This document shows, in pieces, positions 7,816 to 16,921 of a stretch of DNA of 64,000 nucleotides. The position numbers were made by a program, and so were the translations under genes. A model generated the notes under the pieces. It was given only the letters and a program-made list of their open reading frames with translations. It had not been told where the DNA came from and searched no databases. This DNA comes from Aquisphaera giovannonii (GTDB lineage Bacteria; Planctomycetota; Planctomycetia; Isosphaerales; Isosphaeraceae): contig NZ_CP042997.1 in the NCBI RefSeq assembly GCF_008087625.1, positions 8,928,001-8,992,000 of the forward strand, given 5' to 3'. The number at the start of each line of letters is the position of its first letter. The first letter of the stretch is position 1.

Positions 7816-9573
7816 TCAGCCGAATTTCGACGGGTCCGTGGCGGACTCCGCGGGCTCGGCCGGCAGGGTGTATCGCTCCTCGACGGCCTCGCGGATCCGG
7901 GCGCGGCTGTCGGCGGCGGAGAGGCCCGGCTCGGCGGCGATGCGCCCGGCGGCCTCGGCCAGCTCGTCGTTCTTGACCTCCTCGCGGAACCAGCGGGCGT
8001 AATCCCCCTGCTGGAGGTGGTGCAGCCAGGTCGGGTCGTCGACCCCCTCGGCGAGCTGGAGGAAGAGCTGGAGGTTCTGGGCGCGGAGGTTGAACCGCCC
8101 CTCCGGGCCGCGGAAGTAGAAGCTGCGGTCGGGGCCGAGGTTCCCCTCGGCGTACTTGCGGCCGTGGCGGCGGAGCTCGCTCTTGCCGGCCACGGTCTTG
8201 ACGCGGAACGGGGCCCGATCCTCGCGGATGAACCAGGCGAGCGTCTCGCCGCGCCCGAGGTCGACCGGCTCCAGCCCGGCCGGCATGGCGCGGCCGGAGG
8301 CCTCGCAGAAGCGGCGGATGGTCCCTTCGGGGTCCTTGCCCACGGCCAGCAGGATGTCGACGGCCTCGAGCACGCTGCTCGCGACGCTGTCGGGATGTAC
8401 GGTGATGAACAGGGCGCTGCCGAGCCCGCTAGGCAGGGCGGCGGGCGCGAGGGTCCACGCCCTGGGCATCAGGTGGTGCGCCTCGTCGACGACCGTCCAG
8501 TGCGGCCGGCCCGTCTTGGCGAGCAGCTCCTGGAGCCTCGGGAGGAGGCCGTCGGAGAAGGCCGGCCGATCGGCCAGGGGGATGCCCAGCAGGTTGACCG
8601 ACGCGTCCTGGGCCTCCGGCTTCACGAGCAGGTCGACCACGGCGTCGGCCGACGGCGCATTCTTCGGATCGCCGAGGGTCACCGCCAGCTCGAAGTCGGT
8701 GTAGTCGCCCTCCGGGTCGATGATCACGAACTGGTAGCGGGCCTCGGCCAGCCGCTCGAGGAACCCGGTGGTCAGCGTGGACTTGCCGCCGCCGGAGGTG
8801 CCGGCCACCATCACCCGGCGGCCGTAGGGGGCGACCCGGACCTCCCCGCCCTCGTCGTCGTGCCCGAGCAGGATGTGGTGCCGCCCGAGCCTCGGCTCCA
8901 GCTCCGCCAGGTCGTTGGCCTCCAGGGCCTCGATCAGCTCCACCACCCCCTCGCCCCGGGCGCCCGGCGTGGTCCAGTCGGCACGCTCCTTGAGCATGTC
9001 CAGGGCGTTGGAGACCGCCACGGCGCACTCGCACGAGCCGAGGAACGCGTGGTCGTTCTCCGCGTCCCCGACGGCCACCACGTTGTGCGGCGAGAGCATC
9101 AGCTCCCTGAGCGCGGCGTCCAGGCCCGTGGCCTTGTTCACGCCCGAGGGGAGGATCATCACCGCCCCCTTGTTGAAGATGACCTGGAGCTCCAGTCCCA
9201 TCTCGCGGACGACGTCCAGCACCGCGGCCTGGTGCGGCTCCCACGTCGCCACGATCACCCGGCCGACGGAGATCGGGCCGACGCCCCTCTCCTTTAGCCG
9301 CTCCGCGAACTCGGGCGGCGGGGGCGTCGCCAGCGCCTTCTCCTCGCGGCCGTCCGGGCGGTAGAGGAGCGCCCCGTTCTCCGCGACGACCCGGTCGAAC
9401 AGGCCGATCTCCGGGCAGACCTCGAGCAGCTCGTCGAGCTCGCGCCCGGTCACGAGGATCAGCTTCCGCCCCGTCTCCTTGAGCCGCCGGAGCGCCTCCC
9501 GCGTCGGCTCATCGACCCGCCCGTCGTGGGCCAGCGTCCCGTCGTAGTCGGTGGCGAGGGCCAGGTAGCGCAT
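7816..9573 (-). CDS. HAD-family phosphatase fused to a HerA/VirB4-type (DUF87-like) ATPase
   Basis: The protein has 585 residues. I chose the ATG at 9573 because the HAD domain begins directly after it. Residues 1-220 form a complete HAD hydrolase of the Cof/sugar-phosphatase kind: DYDGTL (Asp9, Asp11), LVTGR (Thr42), NKATGL (Lys147) and GDAEND (169-174). Residues 230-530 form a P-loop ATPase: Walker A GTSGGGKST (258-266), IIDPEGDY (284-291) and Walker B with WTVVDEAHH (359-367), all typical of HerA, VirB4 and DUF87 proteins. The C-terminal 90 residues are helical and charged ('DYARWFREEVKNDELAEAAG'). Both active sites look intact. The role is unknown; a nucleotide-driven pump or unwinding engine coupled to a phosphatase is only a guess. 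Confidence 0.85.
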   Translation of the reverse strand: MRYLALATDYDGTLAHDGRVDEPTREALRRLKETGRKLILVTGRELDELLEVCPEIGLFDRVVAENGALLYRPDGREEKALATPPPPEFAERLKERGVGPISVGRVIVATWEPHQAAVLDVVREMGLELQVIFNKGAVMILPSGVNKATGLDAALRELMLSPHNVVAVGDAENDHAFLGSCECAVAVSNALDMLKERADWTTPGARGEGVVELIEALEANDLAELEPRLGRHHILLGHDDEGGEVRVAPYGRRVMVAGTSGGGKSTLTTGFLERLAEARYQFVIIDPEGDYTDFELAVTLGDPKNAPSADAVVDLLVKPEAQDASVNLLGIPLADRPAFSDGLLPRLQELLAKTGRPHWTVVDEAHHLMPRAWTLAPAALPSGLGSALFITVHPDSVASSVLEAVDILLAVGKDPEGTIRRFCEASGRAMPAGLEPVDLGRGETLAWFIREDRAPFRVKTVAGKSELRRHGRKYAEGNLGPDRSFYFRGPEGRFNLRAQNLQLFLQLAEGVDDPTWLHHLQQGDYARWFREEVKNDELAEAAGRIAAEPGLSAADSRARIREAVEERYTLPAEPAESATDPSKFG

Positions 9574-9780
9574 GATGCGGCTCAACCTCGATCGAGGAGG
9601 GGGAGGATCTTTTCCTGAAAGATTCGCAAGTTCGATGCCCCGGTGGTACGGCCGGCGCTTCCCCGGGATCACCGATGGTGTTGTGGTCGATCACACGCGG
9701 TATCCTGGATCCGCCCATCGCGTGTGACGCCGAGTGTCCCACGGCCTGGATCCCCCTCGCAGCCACGGCGGGAAACGGAC

Positions 9781-10359
9781 ATGCGACAGCCTCGCTGGTT
9801 CCTGACGATCCAGGCCTTCATGCTCGGCACGGTTGTGCTCGCGCTGCTGATGGGCGGGTGGGTCACGTCCGCCATGCAGGCGGTGGCGTTGCTCGTGGTA
9901 TGGCAACTCCGACGTCGGACACGCGTGCGTAGCGGCCCGCTCCTGCTGTGCATCTCCCCTCCGGAGCAGAGGCGACGCAACCGGATCGTCCTCGTGCTCG
10001 CGCTCGCTTTCTCCCTCGTGCTGACGGTCGCCCTGGGCAGCGGTCAGCTGGACGACATGGTCGGGTACCTGATGATCATGTCGATCTATTCGTGGCTGAT
10101 TCTAGGATGGGCCGAGCCGGAGTTCACCGAACGGGGGCTGCTTCGCGGCCGGCGATTCCATCCCTGGGCCCAGATCCGGGCATGGTGGTGGGGGGTGGAC
10201 GGCCGGACGCTCCAGATCAAGCTGCCCTTCGAAATCTACGCCGTCCGTGTGGCCATAGCGGACAGGGTGCCGATCCAATCGATCCTCGAGGCGAATCTCG
10301 GAGCCGCCAAAGAATTGAAGCCGGACTTCGCGATCGAGGGTCGCGACGGGGGCGGGTAG
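9781..10359 (+). CDS. Membrane protein of unknown function
   Basis: The protein has 192 residues and three to four predicted transmembrane segments (about 8-26, 30-42, 68-86 and 91-108). A soluble C-terminal domain follows, with 'FTERGLLRGRRFHPWAQIRA' and 'LQIKLPF'. That pattern (a 'GLL...F.PW..I..W.W' strand set) resembles the PH-like domain at the end of DUF5673-type membrane proteins. The start follows only a weak purine stretch (GGGAAACGGAC). It is divergent from the HAD-ATPase gene and is followed by a hairpin terminator shared with the convergent gene. I do not know the function. Confidence 0.7.
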   Translation: MRQPRWFLTIQAFMLGTVVLALLMGGWVTSAMQAVALLVVWQLRRRTRVRSGPLLLCISPPEQRRRNRIVLVLALAFSLVLTVALGSGQLDDMVGYLMIMSIYSWLILGWAEPEFTERGLLRGRRFHPWAQIRAWWWGVDGRTLQIKLPFEIYAVRVAIADRVPIQSILEANLGAAKELKPDFAIEGRDGGG

Positions 10360-10395
10360 CACTCTGGGGGGCGGGTTGGACGCGGGGAAGAAGAA

Positions 10396-10441
10396 AGCCC
10401 CGCCGGCCAGGGCCATCGAGTTGGCCGCGGCGGGCGGGGCT
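10396..10441. terminator. Hairpin terminator between convergent genes
   Basis: AGCCCCGCC and GGCC on the left pair with GGCC and GGCGGGGCT on the right. It sits in the 136-base gap between the plus-strand membrane protein and the minus-strand secreted protein. Confidence 0.6.
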
Positions 10442-10495
10442 GATCCTTGCTGAGCCGGGCTGGGCCGGCGTCGTGGGGGATCCGAGACGATCCGA

Positions 10496-11788
10496 TCACT
10501 TGGGCTGGCGATTCTCCCGGGGCCTGGGCGGGGCGCTGTCGCCCGGTGCGGGCGGCGGGGGAGCGGGCGTGGTGCCGGACCCGCCCTGGGCACCGGGAGC
10601 CGCATTGGCGGCGTCGCCGGTGCCGCCGGGAGCCGCGTCGGTCCCGCCGGCCCCGTTGGCCGTCGGCTGGTCCCGCCTGCGGCCCTGGATCTGGTCGATG
10701 TCCATGGCGGAGAAGAAGTCGTGGAGCCTGCCCTTGCCCGACCCGGACGCGGTCGGCCCGTCGAGCTGGGCATCCTTGATGATGCGGTCGCGGGTCTTGT
10801 CCAGCTCGGGGTAGAGCGCCGCGTAGGCCTGACGCTGGGTGGCGGTGGTCGCCGGCCCGAACCGCAGGTTGAAGGTCTGCATGAAGGACAGGAGGTTGCC
10901 CACCGTCGTCCGGTCGATCTTCGAGAGCTCGCCCAGGACCTTGTCGATGTCCGGCCGCTCGAGCATCCGGGTCAGGGCCGTCGTCGTCTTGACGAAGTTC
11001 ATCGCCTCGCGCTGCTCGGCCTGGCTGCTCAGGGGCATGGCCGTCAACTTGTCCCGGATCCGGTTGTTCACGCCGCGGATGTCCGCGAGCGTCCGCGGCG
11101 AGACCTCGCCCTTCTCCGCGTTCTCCTTGTGGACCTCGTCGACGAGCGTTTCGAAGTCCTTCCGCTCGGGCTCGAATCGCGGTTCCAGGAGGGCGGCCGG
11201 CCATTGCGACGAGGCCTTGAGCTGGGTCAGGCTGAACGTGATCGCCTCGGTGGCGCTGCGGAACGGGAGGTCGCGGATCAGCTTCGCGTCGATCGGCTCG
11301 CTGGCGGTTCGGAGGACCGAGGAGTGGATCCGCGGGTCGGAGAGCTGGTCCAGGGCCGCGTTGAGGGCGTCGCCGGACTCGATGTCGCGGGGGCTGGGGT
11401 CGTCCTGCATACGCTTCATCATGGAATCGTAGGCGGCCTGGTCCCGGGCGATCCCGTCATTCTTGCGGTTGTAGTACGTCCTGTTCGCCTCCCGCTGGGA
11501 CTCGTAGACGTACTGGTTCCACCGCATTGCGGTGTCGGTGTCGATCGAGTTGGCGACGGCGGTGTCCTTGTTGTACTGGCCGGCGCCGATGTTGAAGTAG
11601 CCGAGGCCGCGGGCGATGTCCCCCTGCGCCGTGCCGCCGATGCCGCCGCCCCAGCCCCCCCACCCGTAGCCGCCGTAGCCTTGCGGGTAGTAGCCGTAAC
11701 CGAACTGGGCCCTGGCCTGGCCCGTGAACGCCGCCAGCGAGAGCGCGGCCCCGACGGCCAGGGCGGAGATCTTCCTTCGCATCGTCAT
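10496..11788 (-). CDS. Secreted protein with a Gly/Tyr-rich N-terminus and a Pro-rich tail
   Basis: The protein has 430 residues. A clear signal peptide covers about 1-27 (cut after AQARA or a nearby site). Residues 28-50 are a Gly/Tyr-rich stretch ('FGYGYYPQGYGGYGWGGWGG'). A helical middle follows (about 55-340; 'YNKDTAVANSIDTDTAMRWN'), and then a disordered Pro/Gly/Ala tail from about 360. Secreted proteins that pair a Gly/Tyr-rich start with a helical core are, as I recall, common in planctomycetes, but I cannot name this one. The Gly/Tyr part could self-associate or adhere to the cell surface; that is inference. Confidence 0.8.
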   Translation of the reverse strand: MTMRRKISALAVGAALSLAAFTGQARAQFGYGYYPQGYGGYGWGGWGGGIGGTAQGDIARGLGYFNIGAGQYNKDTAVANSIDTDTAMRWNQYVYESQREANRTYYNRKNDGIARDQAAYDSMMKRMQDDPSPRDIESGDALNAALDQLSDPRIHSSVLRTASEPIDAKLIRDLPFRSATEAITFSLTQLKASSQWPAALLEPRFEPERKDFETLVDEVHKENAEKGEVSPRTLADIRGVNNRIRDKLTAMPLSSQAEQREAMNFVKTTTALTRMLERPDIDKVLGELSKIDRTTVGNLLSFMQTFNLRFGPATTATQRQAYAALYPELDKTRDRIIKDAQLDGPTASGSGKGRLHDFFSAMDIDQIQGRRRDQPTANGAGGTDAAPGGTGDAANAAPGAQGGSGTTPAPPPPAPGDSAPPRPRENRQPK

Positions 11789-12003
11789 CCCCTCACGCGA
11801 TAGACCCTGATGAATTCCCGGGCCGACGGGACGCCGGCCGACCGCGGCGATCGGGGCGGTCCGGGGGTGCCGTCGCGGCCGCCCACCTCGCGTCGGACGG
11901 ACCTTAGGTCTATTTCATGCAGATATCGTTCCGAGGGGCGAGGTCTGCATGATCATCCGCGCGAGCCGCGGCCCGGGGGCCGGCTCGCGCCGCGGGCAGG
12001 CCC

Positions 12004-12390
12004 TCAGGAATCGTCGAGCGGGACCAGGCCGGATTCGTCCAGCTGGGGGGGGAGTGGAGGCGTCGGCGGGGCCTGGGGCGGCGCGGGCCTCGCTGCCTGG
12101 GTGGACTCGGAGGTGAGGCGGTAGATCAACGGGCCGATGGCGATCTCGTCGCCCGGATGGAGCCGCGCCTCCTCCACGACCTGGCCGTTCACCCTCACCC
12201 CGTTTCGACTCCCGAGGTCGCGGATGAGGATCCGGTCGTAGGCGAGGACCACGCAGCAATGGCGGCGGGAAATCTTGGGAAGCGGGATGCGGACGTCACA
12301 TTCCGGATGTCGGCCGATGAGCAGCACGGGCCTCTGGAGCGAGATGGCCGGCTGCGGCCCCGGTTGCGCGGGGACTAGCTGATAGCTCAT
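12004..12390 (-). CDS. FHA-domain protein (second of a tandem pair)
   Basis: The protein has 128 residues. The start is fixed by an ATGA overlap with the stop of the upstream FHA gene (12387-12390), which implies translational coupling. Residues 20-100 form a forkhead-associated domain with the phosphothreonine-binding motifs GRHPECD, 'KISRRHCCVV' and GSRNGVRVNG. The C-terminal 30 residues are Pro-rich and end in an acidic tail. FHA domains bind phosphothreonine peptides made by Ser/Thr kinases. No kinase gene lies next to the pair; the nearest in this window is at 55-58 kb. Confidence 0.87.
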   Translation of the reverse strand: MSYQLVPAQPGPQPAISLQRPVLLIGRHPECDVRIPLPKISRRHCCVVLAYDRILIRDLGSRNGVRVNGQVVEEARLHPGDEIAIGPLIYRLTSESTQAARPAPPQAPPTPPLPPQLDESGLVPLDDS

Positions 12391-13043
12391 CCCGTCGGCT
12401 TCTCCGGCTCGGGCCCCGCCTCCGGCCCGGACGGGGGCGCCGCGGCCGTGCCGTTCCCGGACGACGGATCGCCCGTCATCTGCACGATCACCTGGATCCG
12501 GCACTTCTCGGCGACGGACGAGGGAAGGATCCTGCGCACGGCGGCCGCCAGGGCATTCTCTTCGGGGGGCACGGGGCTGAGCGGGAACGGATCATCCGAG
12601 AGCGAGTTCACGCCGCTGCGACCCGAATCCCCCGAACCCGAGACCGGTATCCGGGGTCCGGCGACCGGCGGGGGCGTCGGCGAATAGGGCCCTCCATCCG
12701 CGAGGGTCTGGTCGTGCCCCTGCCCCGTGTCCAGGCGATAGCGGATATGCGCTATAGAAAGCTCATCATTTGCTTTTAATCGACCCATTTCCACACGCTG
12801 GCCGTTTATTCGAATACCATTCGTGCTACCAAGGTCTCTAACAACAACTTCGCCGTTCTCCTGCATCATGCAACAATGATGGCGTGACACACGGAGGGAG
12901 TCCAGGCGGGCGTCGCACGCGGGATGGCGACCCACGACGACCATGGCACGGTCCAGGAGGATATCCGGACCTTCATCGAGTGCCACGAGTCGTGCGGTCA
13001 TGGATCGTAATCCCGGGGTCAATGCGGATCGCAGCATTTCCAT
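12387..13043 (-). CDS. FHA-domain protein with a disordered C-terminus (first of a tandem pair)
   Basis: The protein has 218 residues from the ATG at 13043, which follows GAAGAAG; an in-frame ATG at 13037 has better spacing from it, and another lies at 13001. A longer start at 13160 is less likely because its extra residues do not resemble the family. The FHA core lies at about residues 25-110: GRHPACDARL, 'SLRVSRHHCCMMQENGE' and GSTNGIRINGQ. The rest is Pro/Ser-rich, with one helical segment ('ENALAAAVRRILPSSVAEKCRIQVIVQ'-like, about 160-185). It overlaps the next FHA gene by 4 bases. The part of the gene from about 12760 to 13040 has clearly lower GC and codons unlike its neighbours (for example Arg, Leu and Asn codons ending in A or T). 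Confidence 0.85.
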   Translation of the reverse strand: MEMLRSALTPGLRSMTARLVALDEGPDILLDRAMVVVGRHPACDARLDSLRVSRHHCCMMQENGEVVVRDLGSTNGIRINGQRVEMGRLKANDELSIAHIRYRLDTGQGHDQTLADGGPYSPTPPPVAGPRIPVSGSGDSGRSGVNSLSDDPFPLSPVPPEENALAAAVRRILPSSVAEKCRIQVIVQMTGDPSSGNGTAAAPPSGPEAGPEPEKPTG

Positions 13044-13775
13044 GACTTCTTCGCCCGGATCATCGGTAATTATAGCCGTAAAGGGTCTGGCCGCACAGAT
13101 CTTAAATCCTCGATCCCGCTCGATCTCGGCCCCCGATCCGGTTCGGCACGGTTCGAACATCGGATCGGGGCTATGGGCGACGCGATGCCTGGATCATGAC
13201 GGGGTGGGCTCAAGAGCCCGCTTTCGAAACTATAAACCGCATTAACCACTCTTGTGCGACAGACGATTCCGATTTGCAAGATCCATACCCGGCCGGACCG
13301 GTTATTCGCCCGAATCCCATGACACTCAGGGGGCGAGTGCCCCGGCATCGGGCTGCATCCCGGGACTCGTTCCCGCCCGACGGGGCACCTCGACCTCGGG
13401 CAACCGAAGCAGCCTTGCAAGGCTCAAGACTACCTAAATAGGCTTCACCGGGATGGGGCCGAGGTGGCCCGCCCGCGGTGGCGCCTGGACGACGGATCGC
13501 CAGTGCCCTCCGCATGGATATAGCCCTGGTACCGCGACTCGGGACATCCTTGAACGAAAGTCGCGGCGCTTTGGTCATCCCGAGGCCACCCTTTCAAGCA
13601 GCATGCGGCGTGGAGCGGCGTGCCGGGCGGTAATTCCTTAGATCAGGCGTATGTAGCAAATCAATAGGCTGAAGGCAAACCCGAACCGACTTCCCGGTTT
13701 TGTTTTCTCTCGTTCAGACCCGGCGGAGGCCCGACGGGCCGGCGGGCGGCCTGCGGGGAGCCCTCGCCGGGAGCT
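13044..13775. other. Long gap without a credible gene; lower GC than its surroundings
   Basis: About 730 bases upstream of the FHA pair. Short open frames exist on both strands, but none has a plausible product. AT-richer stretches lie near 13225-13275 and 13640-13710. TATAGT on the minus strand (13229-13234) could be a -10 element for the FHA genes, but I see no matching -35. I saw no tRNA or repeat. Confidence 0.5.
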
Positions 13776-14783
13776 TCAGGCGGACCGGCCGCGGGGGATC
13801 TGCCCGGTCTCCCTCAGCCAGCCGACGGCATCCGCCAGCGCATCCCGGACGGGGCGAGGCCGGAGGCCCAGGACCGACAGGCTCCGGGACGGGTCGAAGT
13901 GCATGATCCGGCGCGCGAGGCGGACCCCGGTCACGGAGGCGCGCGGAGCCCCGCCGCCCGCCCGGTCGGCCCAGAACTCGCTCGCGTACGCGACGGCCAG
14001 CCCCACGCCGTAGGGGACGCGCCAGCGCGGGGCCGGCACGCCGCAGAGTCCCGACAGGACCTCGAGCAGCCCCGCGAGCGTGAGGTTCTCGCCGGCCAGC
14101 AGGTGCCGCCGTCCCGGCTCGCCCCGCTCCATCGCCAGCACCAGCCCCGCCGCCGCGTCCCGCACGTCGATCAGGTTCAGGGTGCAGTCCATGATCACGG
14201 GCAGCTTGCCGCGGCAGAAGTCCAGGATCAGCCTCGTCGGGGGCGAAAGGCCGCGGTCCCCGGGCCCGACGGGCATCGTGGGGTTCGCCACCACGACCGG
14301 GGCGCCCCGCCGGGCCATGTCCATGGCCGCGTTCTCCGCGCGCAGCTTGGACAGGCAGTACGGGCCCACGGCGTCGGATTCCTTGATGTCCACGTTCTCG
14401 TCGATCGGCCCGCCCCCCCGGTGCCGGGTGAGGATGCTCTCCGTGCTCGTGTGGACGACGCGGTGGGCGCCCGCCTCCAGCGCCAGCTCCAGCACGTTGA
14501 CGGCCCCGCGGTGGTTCACCGCGTCGAATTCCCCCCGGTCCCGCACCCACAGGTTGGGGTTGGCGGCCAGGTGGTAGACCTGCGACGCCCCCCGGAGCGC
14601 CGGCTCGAGCGCGTCGCGGTCGCGGATATCCGCGAAGCGGACCTCGACGCCGGCGGGCAGCCCCCCCACGTCCGCGCCCGGCCGCTCGATCACGCGGACC
14701 TCCCGCCCGGCCTCGACGAGCTGCCTCACCAGGTGCCCGCCGATGAATCCCGCCCCGCCGGTGACGATCGCCAGGCCGCTCAT
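13776..14783 (-). CDS. NAD-dependent sugar epimerase of the HpnA (hopanoid-associated) type
   Basis: The protein has 335 residues and is a classic extended SDR. The NAD-binding motif is TGGAGFIGG (8-16), the catalytic pair is YCLSK (Tyr142, Lys146), and Ser/Thr lies in VVHTSTES (109-116). The segments 'VVVANPTMPVGPGD', 'LNLIDVRDAAAGLVLAMERG' and 'LLAGENLTLAGLLEVL' match HpnA, the hopanoid-associated sugar epimerase. The start overlaps the stop of the glycosyltransferase gene (ATGA, 14780-14783). No other hopanoid genes lie in this window, so a role in hopanoid head-group or other surface sugar chemistry is inference. Confidence 0.88.
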   Translation of the reverse strand: MSGLAIVTGGAGFIGGHLVRQLVEAGREVRVIERPGADVGGLPAGVEVRFADIRDRDALEPALRGASQVYHLAANPNLWVRDRGEFDAVNHRGAVNVLELALEAGAHRVVHTSTESILTRHRGGGPIDENVDIKESDAVGPYCLSKLRAENAAMDMARRGAPVVVANPTMPVGPGDRGLSPPTRLILDFCRGKLPVIMDCTLNLIDVRDAAAGLVLAMERGEPGRRHLLAGENLTLAGLLEVLSGLCGVPAPRWRVPYGVGLAVAYASEFWADRAGGGAPRASVTGVRLARRIMHFDPSRSLSVLGLRPRPVRDALADAVGWLRETGQIPRGRSA

Positions 14784-16921
14784 GGGACCTCGTACAACTC
14801 CTGCTCGGGCCCCACGGCGATCGGCCGGCCGAGCACGCCGGCCCGGGCCCACCCGGCGAACCGCTCGGGGGTGACGAATGCCGTGAAGCCGTAGCCGCCG
14901 GGCGCCCGGTGGCGGCGGACTTCCTTCCAGTCCACGTAGACGTGCGTGATCCCCCGCCCCCGCAGCGCCCGGCGGAAATCGTCGTCGGTGCCGGACGCGA
15001 GGCCCTCGATCGTCTCCGGGTCGAAGACCGTGTTGTAGACCACCTCGTGGCCGACGTGGAAGACCGCGGCCTGGCCGACGAGGAGCACCTTGGCGCCCGG
15101 CGGCAGCTCCCGGTCGATGGCCGCCAGGGGCGGATTGAGCCGCCTCGGCAGGTCGTGGCGGAGCGTCGCCAGGTCCCCGGTCCACTCGTTCAGGCCCGTC
15201 AGCGCCGTCGAACAGTCCACGAAGTTGCAGACGACGCCCGTCGCCAGGATGAAGCCCCGGAGTGCCCGCCAGGCCGAACCCGGCGACCAGTCGCCGCCGA
15301 CGCCGGCGAGGATCGCCAGCCCGGGGAGCAGCGGCAGCCAGAACCGGTCCAGCCGGTGCGTCAAGAGCCACCACGTGAGGAACAGATAGGCCGTGTAGCC
15401 GAGGATCGCCAGCACGAGCCGCCGCGATCGCCGGGCCGCCAGCGCCAGCGGGGCGAACGCCACGTAGAGCGGCGACTGCCAGTCGGACCGGCCGGCGACG
15501 TCCACGACGGATCCGGCCAGGGCGCCGGCCTCGACGGGCCTCGGGCCGTGGGCCCTCGCCCATTGGGCCTCGCGGGATTCATCCCAGGGGTGGCCGCCGA
15601 AGACCCGGTATCCCAGCGGGTACACCGGATTCCCGTGATCGACGACGTTCTTGCCGAGCCAGGGGACCATCACCAGGGCCCAACCGAGCCCGTACGCCAG
15701 CAGCGGCCGGGCCGACCGCCGCCGCCACGAGTCGGCCAGGGCGAGCAGCCCGAAGGGGATCACCGCGGAGATGAGCGCGGGGTACTTGCACGCCATGGCC
15801 CCGCCCGCCAGCAGGCCCAGCAGCCCCCACCACGGCCCGCGGGGTAACTGCGGATCCTCCCACGCCAGGATCGCCGCGGCGAGGAGCGCCGCGTGGTAAT
15901 AGCAGAGCGGGCCCTCCACGTAGGCGATCACCGCCAGCCGGTAGATCCAGGGCGTGGACAGGTAGACGACCGCCGAGAGCCAGGCGGCCCTCGGCGACGC
16001 GACCCGCCCGGCCGCGCCGGCGATCAGGACCGCGGCCATGGGCGCGAAGAGCGCGACGAGGAGCTGGCCCGCGAGCGCCCCCCACCACCAGTCCCCCATC
16101 ACCTCCATCGCCAGGAGGTGGAGCATCTCGACGCCGAACGGCATGTTCGTGTAGACGTTGTGCGGCAGGTCCGCGATCCGCCCGGCGAGGTAGTACTCCT
16201 TGGGCCCCTGGATGTGATACTCCAGGACGTCGAAGTCCACGGAGGGCAGCATCGCGCCGAGGGCCATGATGATCACGAACGGGACGGCGATCGCCGCCGG
16301 CGGCCAGAGTCCCGGCGGCCAGATGCCGCCCCCCTCCCCGCTCGCTGCCCGCCGCCTCCAGCTCACCGCCAGGCCCGCCGCGGCGACCGCCGCCAGCCCG
16401 ATGCGGACGGGCGGGGGCGACAACAGGCCGAGCCGCCCGGCCAGGAGCGTCAGCACCCCGAGCCCGGAAGCCCCCACCCCGAAGGCGACCGCCACCCGCT
16501 CCGCGGCCCGGAAAGGCCCGCGGATCCTCAGGGCGGCGAGGGCCAGCTCGCCCAGGCCGACGGCCGCGAGGGCGATGAGGCCGGCCGCGGCCGCGATCGG
16601 CAGCCGCTGCGGCAGGTTCTCGACGTGGCTCAATTCCTCCGCGGCCTTGCCCAGCAGCGACTCCGACCAGGGCGTATCCGGGACGACGTGCGGGAAGGCC
16701 TTCAGCAGCAGGAGCCCCCGCCGCAGCGTCCCCTGCTCGCGGGGGAAGTTGGGCATCGGGACGATGAGGAACCAGGCCAGCCAGGCGAGCTCGAGCGCGA
16801 CCAGGGCGACCATCGCCGCGGCCGGCACGCCGCCGCGGGCCCTCCCCGGCGCCCCCGGGGCGGTCGCCGGGCCTCGCCCCTTCGCCGCGTCCCTCGGCGA
16901 GGTGCGTCCGGTCGCGCTCAC
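14780..16921 (-). CDS. Multi-pass membrane glycosyltransferase (GT-C fold, ArnT/PMT-like)
   Basis: The protein has 713 residues and about 11-13 transmembrane segments. The GTG start at 16921 overlaps the stop of the upstream dehydratase gene (GTGA), which fixes it better than any ATG. A first membrane segment ('MVALVALELAWLAWFLIVP') is followed by more in the first half. A loop 'MPSVDFDVLEYHIQGPKEYY' carries the acidic pattern (D..EYH) of GT-C enzymes that use lipid-linked sugars. The last 130 residues form a soluble outer domain ('PPGAKVLLVGQAAVFHVGHE'). It probably transfers a sugar from a polyprenyl-phosphate donor onto a lipid, protein or glycan outside the membrane. The acceptor is unknown. 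Confidence 0.82.
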   Translation of the reverse strand: MSATGRTSPRDAAKGRGPATAPGAPGRARGGVPAAAMVALVALELAWLAWFLIVPMPNFPREQGTLRRGLLLLKAFPHVVPDTPWSESLLGKAAEELSHVENLPQRLPIAAAAGLIALAAVGLGELALAALRIRGPFRAAERVAVAFGVGASGLGVLTLLAGRLGLLSPPPVRIGLAAVAAAGLAVSWRRRAASGEGGGIWPPGLWPPAAIAVPFVIIMALGAMLPSVDFDVLEYHIQGPKEYYLAGRIADLPHNVYTNMPFGVEMLHLLAMEVMGDWWWGALAGQLLVALFAPMAAVLIAGAAGRVASPRAAWLSAVVYLSTPWIYRLAVIAYVEGPLCYYHAALLAAAILAWEDPQLPRGPWWGLLGLLAGGAMACKYPALISAVIPFGLLALADSWRRRSARPLLAYGLGWALVMVPWLGKNVVDHGNPVYPLGYRVFGGHPWDESREAQWARAHGPRPVEAGALAGSVVDVAGRSDWQSPLYVAFAPLALAARRSRRLVLAILGYTAYLFLTWWLLTHRLDRFWLPLLPGLAILAGVGGDWSPGSAWRALRGFILATGVVCNFVDCSTALTGLNEWTGDLATLRHDLPRRLNPPLAAIDRELPPGAKVLLVGQAAVFHVGHEVVYNTVFDPETIEGLASGTDDDFRRALRGRGITHVYVDWKEVRRHRAPGGYGFTAFVTPERFAGWARAGVLGRPIAVGPEQELYEVP

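Noticed and set aside
13044-13775. Search for tRNA or small RNA genes in the long gap
   Set aside because: No tRNA T-loop or acceptor pairing could be made; nothing beyond AT-rich patches.
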